This document shows, one piece after another, positions 50,258 to 59,926 of a DNA stretch of 64,000 nucleotides. Source of the stretch: Shewanella sediminis HAW-EB3 (lineage in GTDB: Bacteria; Pseudomonadota; Gammaproteobacteria; Enterobacterales; Shewanellaceae); NCBI RefSeq assembly GCF_000018025.1, contig NC_009831.1, positions 930,001 to 994,000 of the forward strand, read 5' to 3'. The position numbers and the translations under genes are program-made. The notes under the pieces were generated by a model, which saw nothing but the letters and a program-made list of their open reading frames with translations, was not told the DNA's origin and did not search any database. Within the stretch, counting starts at the first letter, position 1. The number at the start of each line of letters is the position of its first letter.

Positions 50258-51247
50258 ATGAAAATAGGATTCTTCAGTGCTAAGCACTACGATATTGAGC
50301 ATTTCGATAGAACCAATGAGGCTTTCGGTGCCGAAATTGAGTATTTCGATTATCGTCTATGTATGCAGTCGGTCAAACTCGCACACGGTTTCGAAGCCAT
50401 CTGTGCATTTGTGAACGACTCACTCTGTGAAGAGGTGTTAGTCGAACTTGCCACGAATGGCACTAAAATAATAGCGATGCGCTGCGCCGGCTTCAACAAT
50501 GTCGATTTAGATGCCGCCAAAAGATTAGGGCTCAGGGTGGTAAATGTGCCCGCTTACTCTCCTGAGTCCGTGGCAGAACACACTATAGCTCTCATGCTCA
50601 CTCTGAACCGTAAAGTTCATAAGGCATATCAACGAACCCGGGATGCGAACTTCTCATTAGAAGGTTTAGTCGGCTTTAATATGCATAACCGCACAGTGGG
50701 AGTGATAGGCACAGGAAAAATCGGTTTAGCCACAATCAAGATTTTACTGGGCTTCGGTTGTAAAGTGCTGGCTCATGATCCATTTCCTAATCAGGCCGTG
50801 ATAGATTTAGGCATCGATTATATCTCGCTAAATGAGATGTATCCGCTTTGCGACATTATCAGCCTTCATTGCCCTCTGACTCCGACTAATCATCACCTGT
50901 TATGTGAAGAAAGCTTCGAGAAGATGAAGCCTGGTGTGATGGTGATAAATACCAGCCGGGGTGGGTTACTTAACGCATTTGATGCCATGGAAGCACTTAA
51001 AACTGGTCAGTTGGGTTCGCTTGGCTTAGATGTTTATGAAAATGAAAAAGAACTTTTCTTCGAAGATAAATCGAATGAGATCATTCAAGATGATGTATTT
51101 AGAAGATTATCGGCTTGCCATAATGTGATTTTCACGGGCCATCAAGCCTTCCTGACTCAAGAGGCGCTAAATTCGATTGCCTATACGAGCTTGATGAATG
51201 TGGAGCAGTTAGTTAAAGGGGAGACCTGTCCGAACGAGCTGTTTTAA
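50258..51247 (+). CDS. ldhA: D-lactate dehydrogenase (2-hydroxyacid dehydrogenase)
   Basis: NAD-dependent fermentative D-lactate dehydrogenase. The 329-residue chain has the RCAGFNNVDL substrate region, the NAD-binding GTGKIG (about 151-156), the INTSRGG catalytic Arg segment and a late GHQAFLT catalytic His (about 296). Overall it follows LdhA rather than other 2-hydroxyacid dehydrogenases. Confidence 0.9.
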   Translation: MKIGFFSAKHYDIEHFDRTNEAFGAEIEYFDYRLCMQSVKLAHGFEAICAFVNDSLCEEVLVELATNGTKIIAMRCAGFNNVDLDAAKRLGLRVVNVPAYSPESVAEHTIALMLTLNRKVHKAYQRTRDANFSLEGLVGFNMHNRTVGVIGTGKIGLATIKILLGFGCKVLAHDPFPNQAVIDLGIDYISLNEMYPLCDIISLHCPLTPTNHHLLCEESFEKMKPGVMVINTSRGGLLNAFDAMEALKTGQLGSLGLDVYENEKELFFEDKSNEIIQDDVFRRLSACHNVIFTGHQAFLTQEALNSIAYTSLMNVEQLVKGETCPNELF

Positions 51248-51334
51248 AACAAGGTTCATCGAATAGTTTTACCTGACATCTTGATATTTGGCTGATAGAT
51301 TAATGATTAATCTATCAGCCGAGGGTTTAACATT

Positions 51335-52072
51335 ATGATGGTCACTCAAGAGATCCACGATATTCCCACCGCTACCGGAACGATGCGTACCTATCTGTAT
51401 CGTCCGAGCGCAGAAGGGCAGTTTCCCACCATTATTTTCTATTCAGAGATATTTCAGCAGACGGCGCCCATCGCAAGAGCTGCCACTCTGCTGGCCGGAC
51501 ATGGCTTTGTGGTGCTTGTTCCTGAAGTGTTTCATGAGTTGAACCCCATAGGTACAGTCTTAGCCTATGATGATGCAGGCAAAGATAAAGGCAATGAAGA
51601 TAAGTTTGCCAAACCACTGGAGCATCATGATAGTGATACCGAGGCATTGGTTCACTTCGCGAGAAGTCTGGCTTTTTGTACCAGCTATGTGGGAAGTATG
51701 GGGGTCTGTATTGGTGGCCACTTAGCATATCGTGCTGCCATTAATCCGGATATCTCTGCGGCTTTCTGTCTTTATGCTACGGATATTCACTCTAATACCA
51801 TCCCTTGTGAGAAGGGGAATGACTCGCTTTCCCGAACAGAAGATATTCAGGGAGAGTTGACCATGGTGTGGGGTAAGCAAGATCCCCATGTATCAAGCGA
51901 AGGGCGTAAGCTGGTTTATGCCAACCTTGAAAAAACTGACAGGAATTTCAGTTGGCTCGAGGTTAACGCACAACATGCCTTTATGCGTGATGGTGAGGCT
52001 CGTCATGATCCTGCACTAGCCATTCAGATGTATCAGGGAGCTGTAGCATTCTTCCATCGTCTGCTTAAGTAA
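51335..52072 (+). CDS. Dienelactone hydrolase family protein
   Basis: A 245-residue alpha/beta hydrolase. The Cys-Asp-His triad of dienelactone hydrolases is present: Cys in MGVCIGGH (about 128), Asp in WGKQDPH, His in QHAFMRD (about 212). Substrate unknown. The 3' end of this gene has a diverged extra copy 74 bp downstream. Confidence 0.85.
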   Translation: MMVTQEIHDIPTATGTMRTYLYRPSAEGQFPTIIFYSEIFQQTAPIARAATLLAGHGFVVLVPEVFHELNPIGTVLAYDDAGKDKGNEDKFAKPLEHHDSDTEALVHFARSLAFCTSYVGSMGVCIGGHLAYRAAINPDISAAFCLYATDIHSNTIPCEKGNDSLSRTEDIQGELTMVWGKQDPHVSSEGRKLVYANLEKTDRNFSWLEVNAQHAFMRDGEARHDPALAIQMYQGAVAFFHRLLK

Positions 52073-52144
52073 GTTTCACTCACTGTTTATTGGCAATGCA
52101 GATGTATCAGAAGTTTGTGGCATTCTTCCATCGCTTGCTTAAGT
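52026..52144. repeat. Duplication of the dienelactone hydrolase 3' end
   Basis: 45 bp at 52026-52070 (ending at the TAAG of the stop) recur at 52100-52144 with eight differences and a 74-bp period. The downstream copy encodes QMYQ..FHRLLK-like residues but has no gene before it. Confidence 0.8.
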
Positions 52145-52188
52145 CATTAAGCCATTTTTTCATCGAGAGTATTTAATATATTAATGAA

Positions 52189-52207
52189 GGGCCACGCAGT
52201 GTGGCCC
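52189..52207. terminator. Possible hairpin between convergent genes
   Basis: Perfect GGGCCAC/GTGGCCC stem with loop GCAGT, without a U-run, between the dienelactone hydrolase and DUF3332 genes. Confidence 0.4.
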
Positions 52208-52221
52208 TAATCGAGATACTC

Positions 52222-52755
52222 CTACGCCTTTGCCGGACTGGAGTAGCTGGCCAACTCATCGACACTGACTCTGGCGATAAACTCATTATCGAGATAGAAA
52301 TCGACCTGTTCCCCTCGTTTATGTCCTGACATCTGTTGCTGACTGCCATCATCGAAGGTCAAAGTCATTACTAAAGTCTCTTCATCGGTTGCTTCCATGG
52401 TGGCATTGGTCAGCTTCACCTCTGGAAGTGGCGCTGTCGTGAGTTCTTTATTTAAATGTGAATTAACCTTAAAAATCGCTTCTACCGGCATATCAACAAC
52501 CGCTGGAGAGCGTTTGGTGATGGGGTTGGTTCCTGTCCAAAATTCGATGCTGTTGAAGATAAATAGATCTGCGGTTGCGGTTAAACCATAGACTGGGCTA
52601 AGCAAGACGAATAGTCCGGCTCTGCCATAGCGGTTATCTACTGCGCTCAAATTACCTTTTGTAAGCATCGCGCTGAGCCCCATCTGCCCCATACAGCCTG
52701 TCAGTTGGCTGGTTAATAGGGCGGCGAGAGTGAGCGAAATAAGGGGGTTTTTCAT
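52222..52755 (-). CDS. DUF3332 family lipoprotein
   Basis: A 177-residue envelope lipoprotein. ATG at 52755 is preferred (GGAATATG before it); much longer in-frame starts upstream have no site and give an odd N terminus. The lipobox LTGC is near residue 17-20, followed by a glycine-rich GRAGLFVLLSPVYGLTATADLF segment typical of DUF3332 proteins of Vibrio and Shewanella. Function unknown. Confidence 0.75.
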   Translation of the reverse strand: MKNPLISLTLAALLTSQLTGCMGQMGLSAMLTKGNLSAVDNRYGRAGLFVLLSPVYGLTATADLFIFNSIEFWTGTNPITKRSPAVVDMPVEAIFKVNSHLNKELTTAPLPEVKLTNATMEATDEETLVMTLTFDDGSQQQMSGHKRGEQVDFYLDNEFIARVSVDELASYSSPAKA

Positions 52756-53073
52756 CATATTCCAGGTTTTCGAGAGTCGTTGATGGGAAAGTGGCAAGAT
52801 TGTAATGACAAAAATTTTAATGTTGGGGAGCAGGTTCACAATGTCAGGTTGAAATTTGGTGATGATTGCTGTGTTGTTTTGCGTGGCTGTTATCAAATCT
52901 GTTTCATTTGGTTTTTTATTGATAGAACCAGTGCTTTTGTTCATCACTTTTGGCCATGCAGTTAACGCTTGTTGCTCTCCGTGAACAGTTAATTTTAGAC
53001 GAGTTGAGGGAGCCGGAAATTTTGTAATTTAGCTGTTTTGGCGCATAATACACGCCGAATTTTTGGAGACCTC

Positions 53074-53817
53074 ATGACAGATTTAGAAGTACTTCACCGA
53101 TGTGAAGATGAACATGGGCCATTGCTGGTCTTAGATGATAAACATATGCGTGTTCTCTCCTTTGGTGACAACGATGAGCAGAGTAAGCTACTTAAGCTTG
53201 AGCCTCATATTCCTCAGCATACTTATCTGCAAGCCATGCTTTTAGTCCTGTTATTTATAAAGCCTAAGCGCGTGATTATTTTGGGTCTTGGTGGTGGTGG
53301 TTTGATCCATGCGCTTCGTCATTTCGATACCGGTATTAAAGTCACCGCGGTTGAGCTGAGATCAAAAGTGATTGAGCTGGCTAAACGCTTTTTTCAATTA
53401 CCGATTGGCAAGAAGTTCACCGTCATCCATCAAGATGCTGCACAGTTTCTTCAGGAAGGTGATCATAAAAAGGCCGATGTTATCTTTGCCGACATTTATG
53501 GTGCCGACGGTGTGGATGAGAGCCAGTTGTCGGAAGCGTTTATCGAAAACTCGGCATCATTGATCAAGTCCGACGGGTTTCTGGTGCTCAATTGTTGGAA
53601 GGAACATAGCCAAAACCGCGTTTTGCTGAGCCTGCTACAGAAACATTTCTGCGAGGTTAGGGCCTGCTTGACTGGCGGCGGAAACTGGGTGGTGCTTGCG
53701 GGTAAGAATCGAAGAGAGATCAGCAGCAGTGGGTTAAAAACCAAGGCGCACAGTTTGTCACAGCAATTGGATTTTACCCTGGGACGTTCTTTGACACGCT
53801 TCGATATTTGGGAATAA
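53074..53817 (+). CDS. Spermidine-synthase-like SAM-binding protein
   Basis: A 247-residue protein of the spermine/spermidine synthase fold. ATG at 53074 has GGAG (53065-53068) upstream; a frame-open start at 53038 lacks one. The SAM/dcSAM loop ILGLGGGGLI is near 69-78, an acidic VELRSKV near 96-103, and an IFADIYG acidic segment near 138. Single gene, substrate not predictable; polyamine synthesis is only the fold-based guess. Confidence 0.72.
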   Translation: MTDLEVLHRCEDEHGPLLVLDDKHMRVLSFGDNDEQSKLLKLEPHIPQHTYLQAMLLVLLFIKPKRVIILGLGGGGLIHALRHFDTGIKVTAVELRSKVIELAKRFFQLPIGKKFTVIHQDAAQFLQEGDHKKADVIFADIYGADGVDESQLSEAFIENSASLIKSDGFLVLNCWKEHSQNRVLLSLLQKHFCEVRACLTGGGNWVVLAGKNRREISSSGLKTKAHSLSQQLDFTLGRSLTRFDIWE

Positions 53818-54037
53818 TACCAATTCAATTGTTTTTTAGTCATAAAGTGCATGTTTGTGTCTGTTTATTCGTCAAACTGTTCATTAAACTCAGTTGTTCT
53901 GAAAAACCGATTAGGATAATAGGTTTTACTCGTTATCTTTAATTAATGCTCTTGGTTATTATCTTCACATCGAAAACGAACTGACAAACAGATACAGGGT
54001 CAGTCGACAGAATTAATAACCTCTAACGGAGCTTTAA

Positions 54038-54607
54038 ATGAATCAATCAATCATAAACACCGAAATCAAACCATTCTCTGCAACAGCATTCCACAAAGGT
54101 GAGTTCGTACCAGTTACTGAGCAAGACATGTTAGGCAAATGGTCAGTTGTTTTCTTCTATCCTGCTGACTTCACTTTTGTATGTCCGACAGAGCTCGGTG
54201 ACATGGCTGACCACTACGAGAAATTGCAGGCGATGGGTGTTGAAGTTTACTCTGTATCGACCGACACACACTTCACCCACAAAGCGTGGCACGATGCTTC
54301 AGATACAATCAACAAGATCCAGTATCCAATGATTGGTGACCCAACGGGTGCTATCACACGTAACTTCGGCGTGATGATTGAAGAAGATGGTTTAGCACTT
54401 CGCGGAACTTTCGTTATCAACCCTGAAGGTCAAATCAAAGTCAGTGAAGTTCATGACCTGGGTATTGGTCGCAGCGCGGCTGAACTTGTTCGTAAAATCC
54501 AAGCGGCTCAGTATGTTGCTACTCACGACGGTGAAGTTTGTCCAGCAGCATGGCAGCCAGGTGCTGAGACTCTTGCACCTTCACTTGACTTGGTCGGTAA
54601 GATCTAA
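54038..54607 (+). CDS. ahpC: Alkyl hydroperoxide reductase AhpC
   Basis: Typical 2-Cys peroxiredoxin reducing H2O2 and organic peroxides. The 189-residue protein has the peroxidatic Cys49 in FTFVCPTE and the resolving Cys near 167 in [11 protein letters not shown]. Paired with ahpF downstream. No clear OxyR operator was found upstream. Confidence 0.97.
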   Translation: MNQSIINTEIKPFSATAFHKGEFVPVTEQDMLGKWSVVFFYPADFTFVCPTELGDMADHYEKLQAMGVEVYSVSTDTHFTHKAWHDASDTINKIQYPMIGDPTGAITRNFGVMIEEDGLALRGTFVINPEGQIKVSEVHDLGIGRSAAELVRKIQAAQYVATHDGEVCPAAWQPGAETLAPSLDLVGKI

Positions 54608-54618
54608 ATAAACCATTA

Positions 54619-54658
54619 GCCGGTAGATATACCCAGTATATACCTCCAAACTACCGGC
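54619..54658 (+). other. Intercistronic hairpin, ahpC-ahpF
   Basis: Perfect 8-bp stem GCCGGTAG/CTACCGGC around a 24-nt loop, 12 bp after the ahpC stop. There is no U-run, so it may stabilise ahpC mRNA or block read-through rather than end it. Confidence 0.5.
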
Positions 54659-54809
54659 CACTTGAGTGACTGATTAACTTTCACTTCAGTGATATTTCAT
54701 CTCCAAACCGGCTCGGACAACCCCCCTGCTATGACCGAGCCTGTCATTTTTATATCCCATTTTATTCATTGATACTCAAAGAGAGTAGTATCAATTTTTA
54801 GGAGTTATC

Positions 54810-56378
54810 ATGTTAGATGCGAATCTTAAAAATCAACTGAACACCTATCTGCAAAACCTCAAGCGCCCAGTTGAACTTGTCGTGTCTGCAGATGACAGCC
54901 CTAAAGCCCAAGAGCTCAGATTATTAGCCCGGGACATTGAGAGTCTGTCACCATTAGTTAGCATTTCTGAAGCCCAAGGCAAGCGTATGCCATCGATGAA
55001 AGTGACTAATGCAGAGAGCATGACAGATATTACGTTTGCCGGCCTGCCTATGGGGCACGAGTTTACCTCTCTTGTTTTAGCTCTGCTTCATACCGGTGGT
55101 CACCCATTAAAGCTGGATGATGCGATTATTGCGCAGATAAAGGCATTGTCGGGCGAATACCATTTTGAAACCTATGTTTCTCTGAGTTGCCAGAACTGCC
55201 CGGATGTTGTGCAGGCACTCAATATGATGGCGGCGATCAATCCGAATATCACCAACGTGATGATCGACGGTTCTCTGTTTCAAACAGAGGTCTTTGAGCG
55301 AGATATCTTAGCCGTACCTTCTGTTTATCTTAATGGTGAACTCTTCGCTCAAGGGCGTATCAGCTTAACTGAAATTTTAAATAAAATTGATACCGGAGCC
55401 GTAGCCCGTCAGGCAGAGGCTCTGGCGGAAAAAGAGCCTTTCGAAGTCTTAGTCGTTGGTGGTGGCCCGGCTGGAGCATCGGCTGCTATCTACGCGGCAC
55501 GTAAAGGGTTGCGCACCGGGATCGTGGCCGACAAATTTGGTGGCCAGGTTGCCGAAACTGTGGGTATTGAAAACTTTATCTCAGTTAAGGCCACCGAAGG
55601 CCCTAAGCTGGTGGCAAATCTCGAGGCCCATGTTCATGAATATGATGTCGATATCATGGATAACCAAAGAGCGCTAAGCCTTAAGTCCGGTGAACTGTTC
55701 GAACTGGAGCTGGAGAATGGCGCGGTGCTCAGGAGTAAGACTGTACTTCTGGCGACGGGCGCAAGATGGCGTGAAATGAATGTACCTGGTGAGCAGGAGT
55801 ATCGTGGTAAAGGTGTGGCTTACTGCCCGCATTGTGATGGCCCGCTGTTTAAAGGTAAACGTGTCGCCGTTATTGGTGGTGGTAATTCAGGCATAGAAGC
55901 GGCAATCGATCTGGCTAATATCGTCGAGCATGTCACCGTGCTGGAGTTCGACACTAAGTTAAGAGCCGATGAGGTCTTGCAGCGTAAAGCGGCTTCAATG
56001 GGTAATATTGAGATCATCACTCAGGCGATGACAACCGAGGTCAATGGTGATGGTAAGCGTGTCAACGGTCTCAATTATACAGACAGAGCAACGGGTGAAT
56101 CTCATCATGTAGCGCTTGCCGGTATCTTCGTTCAAATTGGCTTGATACCGAACTCTGAATGGTTAAAGGACACTATCGATCTGACCGTCAGAGGCGAGAT
56201 CATCGTCGATGGTAAAGGTGAAACATCCGTGCCTGGTATCTTTGCCGCCGGTGATGTAACTAACTCGGCTTTCAAGCAGATTATTATTGCCATGGGCAGT
56301 GGCGCAACTGCCTCTCTCGGTGCTTTTGATTACCTTATCAGGCATAGCGAACCCGAGCAGGAACAGGTTGCCGCCTAA
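54810..56378 (+). CDS. ahpF: Alkyl hydroperoxide reductase subunit F
   Basis: NADH-dependent FAD disulfide reductase that recycles AhpC. The 522-residue protein has two N-terminal thioredoxin folds (redox CQNC near 129-132), FAD-binding [12 protein letters not shown] near 216-227, and the second CxxC, YCPHCDG, near 345. Typical full-length AhpF. Follows ahpC by 202 bp. Confidence 0.97.
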   Translation: MLDANLKNQLNTYLQNLKRPVELVVSADDSPKAQELRLLARDIESLSPLVSISEAQGKRMPSMKVTNAESMTDITFAGLPMGHEFTSLVLALLHTGGHPLKLDDAIIAQIKALSGEYHFETYVSLSCQNCPDVVQALNMMAAINPNITNVMIDGSLFQTEVFERDILAVPSVYLNGELFAQGRISLTEILNKIDTGAVARQAEALAEKEPFEVLVVGGGPAGASAAIYAARKGLRTGIVADKFGGQVAETVGIENFISVKATEGPKLVANLEAHVHEYDVDIMDNQRALSLKSGELFELELENGAVLRSKTVLLATGARWREMNVPGEQEYRGKGVAYCPHCDGPLFKGKRVAVIGGGNSGIEAAIDLANIVEHVTVLEFDTKLRADEVLQRKAASMGNIEIITQAMTTEVNGDGKRVNGLNYTDRATGESHHVALAGIFVQIGLIPNSEWLKDTIDLTVRGEIIVDGKGETSVPGIFAAGDVTNSAFKQIIIAMGSGATASLGAFDYLIRHSEPEQEQVAA

Positions 56379-56400
56379 CAGTTATCACCGCTTTAACCTT

Positions 56401-56432
56401 AAATAAGCCAGCTATCAAAGTTGGCTTATTTT
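56401..56432 (+). terminator. Terminator after ahpF
   Basis: Stem AAATAAGCCA/TGGCTTATTT with an AT-rich loop and T-rich 3' flank. Confidence 0.75.
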
Positions 56433-56647
56433 GTTTTACAGACACTCGTTAGATAATAAACAGCTTAGTTTGGCTGTTTTTTCTAACCTGCCTATAATGA
56501 CTTCATGTCTGATTAAAAAACAACAGATTAAATCATGGTTTAACGAGTTTTTTTAAAGGGTGTAAAACCATCGCTTCTAACATCACTATTCCATCATTTG
56601 AGCCTCAGCTAAAAAAAGAGTCCCATCTCTATTTAGTCAAGGGAGCT

Positions 56648-57703
56648 ATGTCGGCGGCTTTGATATCACTTTTCTTAGCCACAGTCTTCTTAGTGAATAT
56701 GCTTATGCAACCCTCTCCAATGCTCAGCATACGAGAGACTAGTGTTTTGCTTTCGCCTGTTGTGGTTGTTGCCTTAATCGGTACTGCGGTGAGCTGGATT
56801 TTTAAGGGTATCGAAATCTCAAATAGGGGGCTGAACATCTATCTATTCATGTTAGAAGCGGCCTGGATATTTGTGATCTGGCAACTGTTTTATACTGGGG
56901 GGGAGATGTATGCAGGACACGCCTCGTTGACAGGTGTTGAGGCATTAGTAGACGTTTTAGTGCTGACTTTTGCGATCGCACTATTTCCCGATAGAAGAGT
57001 CATGTTCATGGCAGTGTTGCCTCTGATGCTATCTAGTTTCTTTATTCGGTTCATTGAAATACCTGCAAACCCACTGTTTCCGGTGACGAAACTGTTTTGT
57101 ATCTTGGCGATATTAGTGACGGGGCAGAAAGTCTTGTATTCCTGGTTCAAGAAGGCGATCGTCCGGGATGTGGAAAAACAATATTTGTTAAAGCAATTCA
57201 GAAGGATGGCACTGGTCGATGGTTTAACCAATATCAGCAATCGTCGTCATTTCGATGAGATACTGTCACAGGAGATCAGGGCTTCAGAGAGAAACAATCA
57301 CCCTTTGAGCCTTATCCTTATCGATATAGATTATTTTAAACGTCTCAATGATAGCTCTGGTCATCAGGTGGGGGATGAATGTCTGGTTGAGGTCGCTAAG
57401 GTGCTAGCCGTTATCTGTCACCGCCCGAGAGATCTCGCTGCCAGGTATGGGGGGGAGGAGTTCGTGTTACTGCTTCCCGATACCGGTTTGAGTGGTGGTT
57501 GCCAGATTGCGAAAAAAGTCAGAGATAAACTTGCGGGCATAAAATTAGACCACCCCGATTCAGAGTTAGGGCATTATATCACCGTCTCACAGGGCGTATG
57601 TCAATGGCGGGAGGGGATGAGCGCCGATGATTTTATCTCTAAAGCCGATACTTTACTTTATAGAGCTAAATCAACGGGCAGGGACCGATACGTTGAAGGT
57701 TAA
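56648..57703 (+). CDS. GGDEF-domain diguanylate cyclase
   Basis: Makes cyclic-di-GMP. The 351-residue protein has six or so membrane helices (about 2-170) as an unrecognised sensor, then a GGDEF domain (about 188-345) with the active site in GGEEF (about 268) and an inhibitory RxxD site (RPRD, about 259) five residues before it, so it should be product-inhibited. The ATG at 56648 has AAGGGAG only 2 nt upstream, an unusual spacing; an open frame continues further 5' without ATG, GTG or TTG. Confidence 0.85.
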   Translation: MSAALISLFLATVFLVNMLMQPSPMLSIRETSVLLSPVVVVALIGTAVSWIFKGIEISNRGLNIYLFMLEAAWIFVIWQLFYTGGEMYAGHASLTGVEALVDVLVLTFAIALFPDRRVMFMAVLPLMLSSFFIRFIEIPANPLFPVTKLFCILAILVTGQKVLYSWFKKAIVRDVEKQYLLKQFRRMALVDGLTNISNRRHFDEILSQEIRASERNNHPLSLILIDIDYFKRLNDSSGHQVGDECLVEVAKVLAVICHRPRDLAARYGGEEFVLLLPDTGLSGGCQIAKKVRDKLAGIKLDHPDSELGHYITVSQGVCQWREGMSADDFISKADTLLYRAKSTGRDRYVEG

Positions 57704-57826
57704 TCTCTTGGGGGATATTACCGGGGCAGTGGTGAATGCCATAAGCTGGTTTTATGGGGGGGAAACTAAAAAACCGTTCACCTATAGCTGGTCAACGGCT
57801 TCTATGACTGAGCTTTCATTACCTGT

Positions 57827-58024
57827 TTATACCTTGATATTTACATTGTGTCCTGAATTTCCGACAGGCGCTGCCGGAGTCTCAGGCAGTGCAGCTTGAA
57901 TGAGTTGGAGCGCAATCTCACCTTCGGCTTCCTGTTGTCCCTTGGCCAGCTGAGCCACCTTCACACCGACACTTCCATTGCTCATATTAGGTTCTAAATT
58001 GGGGGTACCGATTGTTACTGCCAT
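57827..58024 (-). CDS. YjfB-like putative motility protein
   Basis: A 65-residue protein with an AGGAG site before the ATG. It resembles YjfB-type 'putative motility' proteins: a short low-complexity N terminus, KVAQLAKGQQEAEGEIALQLIQAA helix and a C-terminal PVGNSGHNVNI. Role in motility is family-based and unproven. Lies convergent to the diguanylate cyclase gene. Confidence 0.7.
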   Translation of the reverse strand: MAVTIGTPNLEPNMSNGSVGVKVAQLAKGQQEAEGEIALQLIQAALPETPAAPVGNSGHNVNIKV

Positions 58025-58119
58025 GCTGCTCTCCTACTATCTAGATAGGTGTTTATCGGCCGTATATGGGGAAACTTTAATATGAGCGGACGAATATTTT
58101 GAACATCCGATTAATGCTC

Positions 58120-58152
58120 AAAAAGGGTGCCGGACGAAGGGCACCCTTTTTT
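58120..58152. terminator. Terminator for the minus-strand redox gene
   Basis: AAAAAGGGTGCC/GGGCACCCTTTTTT hairpin 29 bp after the stop of the redox membrane protein gene. Confidence 0.88.
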
Positions 58153-58180
58153 AGCAGTTAAAAAGCATTAAAGCAGAGCT

Positions 58181-59605
58181 TTAACCCTTAGATTTTGCCA
58201 ATGTCTTTCTTGTCATCGTGATGACGAATGTAAGCAGAATCGAACTTAGGATAAGACCGATAGCAAGTGCGACATTCTGCAGAGCGGTGGGATCTGCTGC
58301 TAGCGTTCCGCCGAGCCCTACCATCATGATGCCTGACATCAGCTTAAGAGTTTGTCCTTCCTTTTCGGTGAGCTTGCGCTTGCCTAAGGTTGCGCTGAAG
58401 GCGATAACAATAGCCGCCAGTGGAATGACATAGACGATATTATAAAAAGCTAAGTAGAGGTATCGTTCCATATCCGGTAACTCATGCATTGCCAGTACAC
58501 TGGTATATATCATCGGGAATCCAGCGGTACAGAGTAGCTCATATGCGTTGGCGAGAATGGACAGGACAACGGTACCGGCTATCATTGCCGCCATTGAACT
58601 GGCATTGGTGAGCTTCCCCATCCGTTTGATAAGCCCGGTTCGGTTTTCTGCCGACATGGAGAGCGATACCTCCCCCTTGGTATAGAAGTAGTCTTTCAAG
58701 TTAATCATACCGGCGATAAGGGCCAGGATACCCGCTCCGAGAATAATCATTCCACCATCGCTGCCAGCGCCTAACAGCTCAAATATATTCAACCAGGCGA
58801 TCATAAAGAGGAAGTAGATAAAGCCTGAGAAGAAAACGAATATTCCGCCGACGATGAGCATGCGTGTTCGACTCTTTGCATTGACCATGATCGAAAGCAA
58901 AAACAGGAGTACGAAGAAGGCACAAGGGTTAAAGGCATCCACGCCAGCAAGTACAACGGTCAACAGAGGCAGGGACAGCTGCTCCGGGTTTACCACCCCA
59001 ATCAGGGGCAGCTCTACCGGTTGAACTGAGCTGGTGTGAGCTTGGGGTTCTGCTAACCCCAGATCGCATGTACCAGCACCAGCTTCATCTCCACTGCTAT
59101 CACTACAAGTGCCGAAAAGAGGGGCATCCTTTGTTGCCGTTGAGGCGACCGGCTGATAAGTCTCGTTAGGATCGAGTGTTCCGCCTAAAGATTGATAACA
59201 GGTCTTGAGGTTTTGAAGCAAATACTGCCCCGTAACCGCTTCACTGCTGTAACCAATCACCGCTTTTTCACACGATGCCATATAGGGAACCGATCTTGCC
59301 TCTGTCTCAGTTAATGCTGAGATCTCTTTCCATTTATTCATAGAGCCTGGCTCTGAAACCATATAGGACTCCAGCTCTATCCAGGGGTATCTTTGGGGAA
59401 GTGAGTCGATAAATGGATGGGCTTCGGCGCAGTGAGGGCAAGTCTTAGACCAGAAAAAGTAGAGCTTTACCTTGAGTTCACCATCTGCATTCACATAATG
59501 CCAAGTTTGAGGCGGGGTTGCCTCTGAAGTTGTAGGTACAGCATAACTGGCTGTGGAAAACGAGCTGAGGCAGAAAAAAATAAGCAATAGTATGGTTCTG
59601 GCCAT
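58181..59605 (-). CDS. Thioredoxin-like and CcdA/DsbD-like membrane redox protein
   Basis: A 474-residue protein from ATG at 59605 (GGGAGG upstream). It has a signal peptide, a periplasmic thioredoxin-like domain with CPHC (about 52-55, KTCPHCAEAHPF), a Cys-pair linker near 175-185, then about eight membrane helices. The helices hold FNPCAFFVL and ELLCTAGFP, paired cysteines like the transmembrane relay of DsbD/CcdA. It probably moves electrons from the cytoplasm to a periplasmic thiol partner. Partner unknown. Confidence 0.8.
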   Translation of the reverse strand: MARTILLLIFFCLSSFSTASYAVPTTSEATPPQTWHYVNADGELKVKLYFFWSKTCPHCAEAHPFIDSLPQRYPWIELESYMVSEPGSMNKWKEISALTETEARSVPYMASCEKAVIGYSSEAVTGQYLLQNLKTCYQSLGGTLDPNETYQPVASTATKDAPLFGTCSDSSGDEAGAGTCDLGLAEPQAHTSSVQPVELPLIGVVNPEQLSLPLLTVVLAGVDAFNPCAFFVLLFLLSIMVNAKSRTRMLIVGGIFVFFSGFIYFLFMIAWLNIFELLGAGSDGGMIILGAGILALIAGMINLKDYFYTKGEVSLSMSAENRTGLIKRMGKLTNASSMAAMIAGTVVLSILANAYELLCTAGFPMIYTSVLAMHELPDMERYLYLAFYNIVYVIPLAAIVIAFSATLGKRKLTEKEGQTLKLMSGIMMVGLGGTLAADPTALQNVALAIGLILSSILLTFVITMTRKTLAKSKG

Positions 59606-59926
59606 GTTCCCTCCCATGGGATGGTCTCAATCGAGAATAATGGAATATGCTAATATTTTACGCTTTGTTAGCTTAATAGATAAATTTGTGTTCAATAGTT
59701 GCAACCTAAATCTCGAAACATTCGGATTTGGGAACTGAGGCTTGTTTAATAAAAAAATATTAAACTTATTCGGGGTTTGTGAGTCGCTCACTCCAAAGTC
59801 GTGCCTAATCCTTTTCGGAAACTAAGCACGACTGTACTTGTGTTTATTAACCACAGGATCTGGTATCTATTATGATGGGATACGGGGTGGATGAAGCTGA
59901 TTTTGGTCACATCGCTACGATTAATG
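59606..59926. other. Non-coding interval
   Basis: A 321-bp gap holding only the promoter side of the redox gene and, at 59797-59833, a hairpin AGTCGTGC/GCACGACT that lies about 90 bp downstream of the next minus-strand gene. No gene or repeat recognised. Confidence 0.4.

Noticed and set aside
53830..54037. OxyR operator upstream of ahpC
   Set aside because: Some ATAG and CTAT-like pieces, but no consistent four-element spacing.
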